In this document: positions 9,391-14,023 of the stretch, one piece after another | Layout: each line of letters starts with the position of its first letter | Numbering within the stretch: the first letter of the stretch is position 1 | DNA from: Spirogloea muscicola | Taxonomy: Eukaryota > Streptophyta > Zygnematophyceae > Spirogloeales > Spirogloeaceae | Assembly: GCA_009602725.1 (NCBI GenBank) | Contig: WELB01000122.1 | Span: forward strand, 318,322 to 332,344 | Direction: 5' to 3' | Length of the DNA: 14,023 nucleotides | The notes under the pieces: generated by a model | What the model saw: the letters and a program-made list of their open reading frames with translations, nothing else | Database searches by the model: none | Told to the model about the DNA's origin: nothing | Translations under genes and position numbers: made by a program

Positions 9391-9625
9391 AGAAGGCGCG
9401 CGGTGCGCATATAAATTGAAAGGGAGGCCAATTCTAGCCTTACAAATGACCTGTTAACTGTGTAATGAGCTGGCTAAGGGGGACACTAATAACCCCGAGG
9501 GAGCACATGCATATCTGACAAGCTATACTGAGGCGCCAAACCACCACCACGGAAGCCACTAGCCTGGGCTAATGCACGACCAGCACGCTGGTGTATCGCG
9601 AGTGCCTGGGAGAAACTGCAAGGAA
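9391..9625 (-). mobile_element. Non-LTR retroelement 3' end, copy 3
   Basis: Near-copy of 291-493 and, reversed, of 1800-2028: ORF tail ALAIHQRAGRALAQASGF, end HVLPRGY-stop, then the same 3'UTR finishing CGCGCCTTCTCT. Homology to copy 2 extends upstream through CTCCCAGGCACTCGCGATACACC and then stops, so the copies are 5'-truncated at different points. Confidence 0.75.
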
Positions 9626-10315
9626 CATGTCCTGCCACAGTGCCTGGACGGATCATGGCAGATGTCACCACTGACTGGTATGACTGCAGGAGTTTCAACA
9701 AGTGGAGGAGAAACCGGACTCTGCAGCCCGCCAAGCGGCAGGCGCCAAGGAGCAAAAGTATGCAGATCACCCCGCTGGCGACGAGTTTGTCGCGCTTGTA
9801 GTCAACGTCCATGGGGCGCTGGGACTCGCTGGCTCGACTTACTGCAACAGCTCGCGGGGGATGTTGTAAGCCACCATCAAGGGCAGCAGAGCGAGCAACC
9901 CGACCTTGATGTCATCATGTCGCTCGCCCGGGTGTACAAAAGGCAAAAAACTTGCCATCTCCCTGCAGCATTCCCTGGCTTCTGCCGTGCACTTGCGGGC
10001 AGGCCGCGCCTTGGCGCCTTGGCCTGCTGCCTCCGGGTTTTGATTGGGCAACGTTTGTTCGCTTCACCCTCTATTTATTTTGATCTGCACTTGATGACTA
10101 GAAGTCGTTGAGCGTCCATTCGCAGAAGTCACGGAAAGTAGTCTTATATGCTTTGCGCCTTCCGGGCCTTGCATTCTTGTTCATTCCTTTGAGGCTGGCC
10201 TCTCACATCCTTTTCGGGCTGGCTTTCCACAGACCCTCGGCCCCTTCGGATGAGCTTGCTCCTTCTCACAGTCGTTGCCTTACATTGGAAGAGCTGCTTC
10301 TTTCTTAGTCTAAGC
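9626..10315 (+). pseudogene. Decayed non-LTR retrotransposon C-terminus + 3'UTR, plus strand
   Basis: At about 9740-9815 the plus strand reads AKEQKYADHPAGDEF and NVHGALG, then shifts frame to TRWLDLLQQLA, SLARVYK (about 9922-9945), LAISLQHSLASAVHLRAGRA (about 9953-10010) and a degenerate end DLHLMTRSR-stop at 10110. The 3'UTR (10111-10315) includes a hairpin core at 10216-10235 and the TCACAGTCGTTGCCTTACAT block shared with 3206-3227. This copy lacks the insertions that split the equivalents at 655-830 and 12147-12262, so it serves as the empty-site reference. Confidence 0.65.
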
Positions 10316-10352
10316 TGCAGGCTGGGAAGAAGAGAAAGAAGTGAGCTCTTCC
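10286..10352. repeat. Inverted repeat at a tail-to-tail junction of two retroelement 3' ends
   Basis: TTGGAAGAGCTGCTTCTTTC (from 10285) faces the complement of GAAAGAAGTGAGCTCTTCC (10334-10352), imperfect but long. A plus-strand 3'UTR reaches it from the left and a minus-strand 3'UTR from the right. Confidence 0.75.
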
Positions 10353-10940
10353 AGAGGGGCCGAGGGCTGTGAAAAGCCAGCCCGAAGAGAATCGACAATC
10401 GGAAGAGACTGCCAGCCGCATACGGACGGAGCTGGAGAGAGGGGCTGAGAAAGAGAAGTGGCTCTTCCAATGGGGGGCAAAGGCTGTGGAAAGCCAGCCC
10501 GGAAAGCATTGACAAAGAAGAGTGTGTATTGAGTGATGGAGGGCCTGTGTGGTCAAGTTCAAAGGCAAGCACATCGACAAATGCACATCGCCTGCTGCTA
10601 AGCTGACCCGCTCAGTAACCACGGGTCACCACATAGAGGTCGCTAACTGATGCCCGAATACCGGACGGCACTCGACAAGCCCTTACTCTTATGCCACCAA
10701 AGCTTGACCAGCCTTCTGATGCAACGCATGAGCCTGAGCACGCTGCAGACAAGCTGACATTCAACGTCGAAAAAATGACAGGTAGGCTGCCGGCATGCCC
10801 ATCTGGGCTGTAAGCGTATCCTCGCGTTGTGCATATCCCAGACTCGCCATGCTCTCAAGCAAGGTATGGAAGCGAGGACCCATGCAGCCGAAGGTATCAA
10901 TGGCGGCTGGTAGGAGGTGATAATGCGGGGGGTCAGTGTA

Positions 10941-11558
10941 ACGTTCCCGCCGTCAGGGCGTGCCAACGGTGCCTGTAACTTCCAGTGTTGTTTCGTCACC
11001 GTCGGTGTCGGTAAATCCGCTGCACCCAGTGTAGCTATTCCCGATGTCGGGCGAGTCCCGCCGAGGGTGGGCCCTCGTGCTCCCCTCGTCACCCACGATA
11101 CTTCGTGTCCCCATTGTTGGGCCCGTCCCTCCGAGGGTGGGAGGGGTGGCAGGTGAAACGCTATCAGTAGTAGGCCGAGGCCAGACTGCTCAGTCGGGAC
11201 GGTGACGCCGAGAAAGGCACAGCCCTGCTTGCCTGCTGCCGCAGCCGCCGCCACAGCCCTGCTGCTGCCGTCTGCTGCTCAGCCCGTCGCCGCAGCTCGT
11301 CGCTGCATCCATCGCCGGCTCTCCGCAAGTGCCATGGTTGCGCCCCATCTGGGACAGCCACTAAGCCAGACCCTCAGCAGAGTCGCCACCTTCCCGAGGT
11401 GCCTCAGCGTAAGAATTCTGCTGCGCGGTATGCACGTCCGTGTTCTGTGTGTACTGGCGTTTCCACTGTGTAGAGGGCTAGTCCCTAAATTCCTAGGTCC
11501 GAACTCCAATCAGGACGTACTAACCCCTAACTGCGTGTCTAGGGATTGGGACGTTTCA
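10941..11558. mobile_element. Non-autonomous insertion (618 bp) with 9-bp target-site duplication
   Basis: Flanked by GTCAGTGTA (10932-10940) and GTCAGAGTA (11559-11567), which differ at one base. On the minus strand the host retroelement frame meets both flanks at the same codon positions (Tyr-Ser/Thr-Asp), so removing the insert plus one flank rejoins the reading frame. The termini are weakly inverted (ACGTTCCC… against …GGGACGTTTCA), and a sub-terminal inverted pair GTCCCTAAATTCCTAG / CTAGGGATTGGGAC lies near the right end. No coding capacity is recognised. A 9-bp duplication is typical of Mutator-like elements, but the class is not proven. Confidence 0.65.
11041..11144 (+). repeat. Two-unit repeat inside the 618-bp insertion
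   Basis: CCGATGTCGGGCGAGTCCC then GCCGAGGGTGGG (from 11041) and CCCATTGTTGGGCCCGTCCC then TCCGAGGGTGGG (from about 11111) are about 70 bp apart with the same layout. Confidence 0.55.
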
Positions 11559-11799
11559 GTCAGAGTAGTGTAGGAGCTTTCGCTGCTCTGCACCTCCCAC
11601 TGCGTGGCCAGCAATATGAGTCGATGCTGAACTCTTGTACGCCTCCGTCGCAACCACATCAATCAAGGCTCGTGGGCCTCCGCCAGGTTGTACACCCACG
11701 ACGTCTAGGGTGCGACGGTGATGGCGTCGAAGGGTCGAAGGGGCCAAATGATGGAGGGGCCTGGAAAAGGCACTCCGCCTAGAAGTCCAGCCACTGAGA

Positions 11800-12400
11800 T
11801 CCGAAACCAGAAGATATAATAACCACAAAGGTGGGGTCCGGTGAAAAGCCAGCCCAGAAAAATGGACAAGGCCCCAAGGGCCGAAGGAATAGCACTTTCA
11901 AATTGACTGGTGGCTGTGCGAGGCCAGCCCAAAAGAATGGACAAGGTCTGGAGGAGCCGGATGGCGTAAAAAGCAAGATACTAATTGCTAAGTCGACAAC
12001 AAGGGGGCTCTCAGTAACCGCGAGGTAGTAAGTGCAAGTCAGAGTAACTTGCAGGCGGATAGACGTCGCCCTGACGGAAACCGGAGGCAGCAGCCAAGGC
12101 GCGGCCTGCACGCAAGTGGACAGCGAAGGCAAGGGCCTCTGCAAGGTCAGTCTGGCCCCGCTTTTCTTCTGTGTAATTTAGGCGCCTTTCGGCTCTTCGG
12201 ACCCTGTCCATTCTTTTTGGGCTGGCCTTGCCCAGCCCCTACCTTCTTTGAGAGTGCACTTTCTTTGCAAGGAAATGGCCAAGCGCCGGAACACTTGAGC
12301 AAGGGACCCGGCGACATTGGAGCCAGGCTGCTCGCTCTGCTGCCCTTGGCCGAAAGAATAAAGGGCTCGCCCATTGAGGATAGGGGCTGGAAAAGCCAGC
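11800..12400 (-). pseudogene. Decayed retrotransposon tail with 3'UTR, minus strand
   Basis: Minus strand: GQGQQSEQPGSNVAGSLAQV (about 12360-12295), FRRLAISLQR (to about 12260), an interruption 12147-12262, then AFAVHLRAGRALAAASGF (about 12130-12075) and SDLHLLPRGY-stop at 12011. The 3'UTR to about 11830 holds two related blocks, including the hairpin core at 11912-11929 and GCCAGCCCAGAAAAATGGACA at 11843-11863. From 11780 to 11830 nothing is recognised. Confidence 0.65.
12147..12262 (+). mobile_element. 116-bp insertion of a retroelement 3'-UTR fragment
   Basis: Flanked by CTCTGCAAGG (12137-12146) and CTTTGCAAGG (12263-12272), a likely 10-bp target-site duplication with one mismatch. It carries the 3'UTR repeat in plus orientation (CGGACCCTGTCCATTC, hairpin core 12219-12238, then TTTGAGAGTGCACTTTC). 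The equivalent site near 9968 in the plus-strand copy is uninterrupted. Confidence 0.55.
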
Positions 12401-12700
12401 CCAAAAAAGAAGGAACAAAATACGAGAAGGGGGCCAGGGGAAGCGCTCAGAAAAACAAGCACAACAAGAAACAACAAAGCAGCTACGTATCACTCAGTAA
12501 CCCCTGCTAAGCAGCCTCAGGTCAGAGAAGCTAGGCTCCTGGAAGTGGGTCCCCTGGCCAGAGCCAGAGGCAGCAGCGAGGGCTCTGCCGGCACGCAGGT
12601 GTAGTGCGCGGGCCACAGAGCTCTGCAGCGAGACGGCCAAGCGCATCCGGTACACCTGCACTAGCGACGCAGCCGAAAACCACACAGCTTCTGTCAATAC
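12384..12700 (-). pseudogene. Retrotransposon tail + 3'UTR, minus strand (most gene-proximal copy)
   Basis: Minus strand: MRLAVSLQSSVARALHLRAG (about 12655-12596), RALAAASGSGQG, ending SDLRLLSRGY-stop at 12494. The 3'UTR continues leftward to the hairpin core at 12384-12402. Upstream of 12700 no homology to the family is seen. Confidence 0.6.
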
Positions 12701-12752
12701 ACGACAGCGCATGGGAGCTGCTTGGTGAGCCGGAGCCAGCAACCGGGGTTGC

Positions 12753-12835
12753 CGTGTCGGGAGCTGCGGGACGGCCAGCGAAAGAAAGCGGCTGACAGGC
12801 GGCGACAGTCTCAGCCACGTGTCGGGAGCTGTGGG
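12753..12835 (+). repeat. Direct repeat CGTGTCGGGAGCTG
   Basis: CGTGTCGGGAGCTGCGGG (12753-12770) and CGTGTCGGGAGCTGTGGG (12818-12835); the second overlaps a CACGTG (12816-12821), a plant G-box core. Both lie 280-360 bp upstream of the LTP-like start. Confidence 0.6.
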
Positions 12836-12840
12836 GGCCC

Positions 12841-13114
12841 CGCGCGGAGGGGGCGACCGACCCCCCCCCTCCAACCCCCCCTAGGGCGAGAGGGAGGGGG
12901 CGAGAGGGAGGGGGCCCGGAAGAGAGCCCGCGGTAACGCGACTGAAGCGCACGCTGGGGAGGGGGGCCGGGGCCCGGGGGAAGAGGGAGAGTGGCGAGCG
13001 CCCTCCCACCACTCAAGGTCCGCGCTGGTCAGCGCTGCAGCGGCGGCGGCGGCGGCGGCGGCAGTCGGCGACGGCAGGGCCTGACGAGGAGGCGCCTTCT
13101 GGGGGCTCCTTGCG
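12841..13114 (+). promoter_or_regulatory. G-rich promoter/5'UTR region of the LTP-like gene
   Basis: Contains a C8 run, a tandem GGGCGAGAGGGAGG (about 12884-12911), G runs at 12957-12980 and a (CGG)n tract at about 13040-13062. The G runs could form quadruplexes on the coding strand. No TATA box is evident. Extent is arbitrary. Confidence 0.4.
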
Positions 13115-14023
13115 ATGGCTTCTCCGATCCGGCGCCGCCAATGCGGGGCTGCCTCCGGCCGCGGCGCTGCCATCGCCGCCGTGGCGCTGGCGCTGGCGGC
13201 GCTGGTCTCGCCCGCGACGGCGTACACGGTGCGCCATCTCGGCGAGACGGCCGCCCGGCGCCGCGAAAGCCGCCTGCTGTGCCGCCGACTGACGCAGCCA
13301 TGGCGGCCATGCTGCAGTGCCCGCTGCCCACCTCCAACTTCGCCGCCTGCATCACGGTGGCCTTCGGCCAACCCCCCTCCGCCACTTGCTGCGCCGTGCT
13401 CAGCGCCTTCGCCGCCGCCAGCTGCTTCTGCGACCAGGCCCTAGTCGACGCGGTACTCGCCGCCGCCGCCAGCCCCGTGTTGTTGATGCGGCATTGGCCG
13501 GCCTGAGCCCCCGTTGCTCCGCCGCTCCGCTTGCTCTGGCTCTGGCGTCAGTCAGCGACCTTTGTGTGCTGGCTCGTGGTTACTGGACGCGCCTAGTGAC
13601 GTGAACTTGTCAATGTGCTTGCCTTTGTACTTAGCCGCTCAGGCCCTCCATCACTCAGTGCACGCACCATTTTTCTGGCGTACCCGCAGGCGGCGCAGTA
13701 CGGGGTCGACCAGGCCAAGGCGCAGGCGGTCTACAGCCAGGGTTGCCAGGGCAACCCCGCGGACATCCACGCTCCAGGGGACGCATACTGCGCCGCTCTT
13801 GGTGGGTTTTCCCGAAGCATGCAGGCTAAATGCAATCGTAGGGAATGTGCTGCAATGCTTGCGCGGCGCTGACAAGCCCGAAAATGGATGCCGGCGATTA
13901 TTGGCGGATGCTTGACAGACGTGAGCCCTCCGCCGCCGCTGGCATCGCCGCCGCCGCCGCCGCCACCATCACCGCCGCCGCCGCCGAGCCCGCCGCCCTC
14001 ACCACCGCCACGGCAGCCTCCAC
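13115..14023 (+). CDS. Secreted eight-cysteine (lipid-transfer-like) protein with Ser-Pro-rich HRGP tail, partial
   Basis: Proposed exons: 13115-13228, 13318-13476, 13690-13801, 13919 to window end; GT-AG introns with matching phases (0, 0, 1). Exon 1 encodes a signal peptide (basic MASPIRRRQ, hydrophobic AIAAVALALAALVS, probable cleavage after PATA). The next two exons encode exactly eight Cys spaced C-9-C-12-CC-10-CFC-33-C-14-C, the layout of the plant nsLTP/8CM family (four disulfides around a lipid cavity); the CxC-C7 gap is longer than usual. Exon 4 reads DVSPPPPLAS then SPPPPP repeats, typical of hydroxyproline-rich wall glycoproteins, and runs off the window. Likely role: wall- or surface-located lipid-binding glycoprotein, comparable to xylogen-type proteins. 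The exon 1-2 join is the weakest: without it the signal peptide and Cys domain are in different frames. Confidence 0.6.
13542..13670 (+). mobile_element. Retroelement 3' fragment inside intron 2 of the LTP-like gene
   Basis: GCGTCAGTCAGCGACC…CGTGGTTACTG encodes ASVSDLCVLARGY, the same ORF end as at 10655-10613 (minus). The shared 3'UTR block follows (ACTTGTCAATGTGCTTGCC, then CAGGCCCTCCATCACTCAGT). It makes up most of the 213-bp intron. Confidence 0.7.

Larger units (their letters stand above)
10318..11780 (-). mobile_element. Non-LTR retrotransposon copy, minus strand, split by a 618-bp insertion
   Basis: Minus-strand order: RTLDVV then ALIDVV with 14 residues between the two Asp (around 11723-11660), GHAVGGAEQRKLLHYSD ending at 11559; the insertion 10941-11558; then DPPHYHLLPAAIDTFGCMG and FHTLLESMA (from 10934), SFFRR, SACLQRAQAHALHQKAGQAL (about 10770-10700, preceded by a stop) and an ORF end ASVSDLYVVTRGY-stop at about 10655-10613. 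A 3'UTR to about 10318 follows, with hairpin cores at 10482-10499 and 10364-10383. It is a divergent subfamily of the copy at 1271-2028 and carries internal stops, so it is dead. Confidence 0.7.

Noticed and set aside
10643-11254. 203-codon minus-strand ORF
   Set aside because: It crosses the boundary of the 618-bp insertion and uses a frame different from the recognisable retroelement reading; low-complexity and without conserved motifs.
12991-13506. 171-codon plus-strand ORF starting in the (CGG)n tract
   Set aside because: Only its C-terminal part (from about 13318) holds the Cys motif. The N-terminal part is Gly/Arg-rich translation of GC-rich leader and has no signal peptide; splicing from the frame at 13115 gives a better protein.
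1-14023. tRNA, rRNA, CRISPR or bacterial operon features
   Set aside because: No cloverleaf, rRNA core, spaced identical repeats or ribosome-binding sites were found by eye; the window is intron-bearing eukaryotic DNA.

Overview
The window looks like nuclear DNA of a green-lineage eukaryote, most likely a streptophyte (charophyte) alga. Three things point there. One gene is a multi-exon USP + coiled coil + kinase + U-box protein, an architecture known from plants. Another is an eight-cysteine lipid-transfer-like protein with a Ser-Pro-rich extensin-type tail. The DNA between them is GC-rich and packed with decayed non-LTR retrotransposon ends. Species cannot be fixed from sequence alone; one N (3804) shows this is draft assembly.

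Layout. 1-290: GC-rich start with a (GCC)n tract, possibly the 5' end of a divergent gene lying off the left edge. 290-3600: a mosaic of 5'-truncated, inverted and nested fragments of one non-LTR element family; the longest (ORF 1281-1931, +) still encodes the C-terminal endonuclease-like domain. 3600-3844: CpG/GGC-rich promoter and 5'UTR. 3845-8750: ten-exon kinase/U-box gene, 950 codons, with every splice phase consistent, followed by an AATAAA signal. 8751-9390: 3' flank without a gene. 9390-12710: a second mosaic of the same retroelement family, including a copy on the minus strand split by a 618-bp insertion flanked by 9-bp near-identical direct repeats. 12710-13114: very G-rich promoter-like DNA. 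13115-window end: secreted 8-Cys/LTP-like protein with a SPPPPP tail, cut off by the window edge; its second intron largely consists of a fragment of the same retroelement.

The two host genes are not an obvious functional unit. The kinase/U-box protein would be a cytosolic signalling protein joining nucleotide/stress sensing (USP), phosphorylation and ubiquitin ligation. The LTP-like protein would be exported to the wall or surface. What links the window is the mobile family, whose 3' ends (an ORF ending in Arg-Gly-Tyr-stop, then a 3'UTR with a repeated hairpin with an 8-nt loop) recur about ten times on both strands, often tail to tail.
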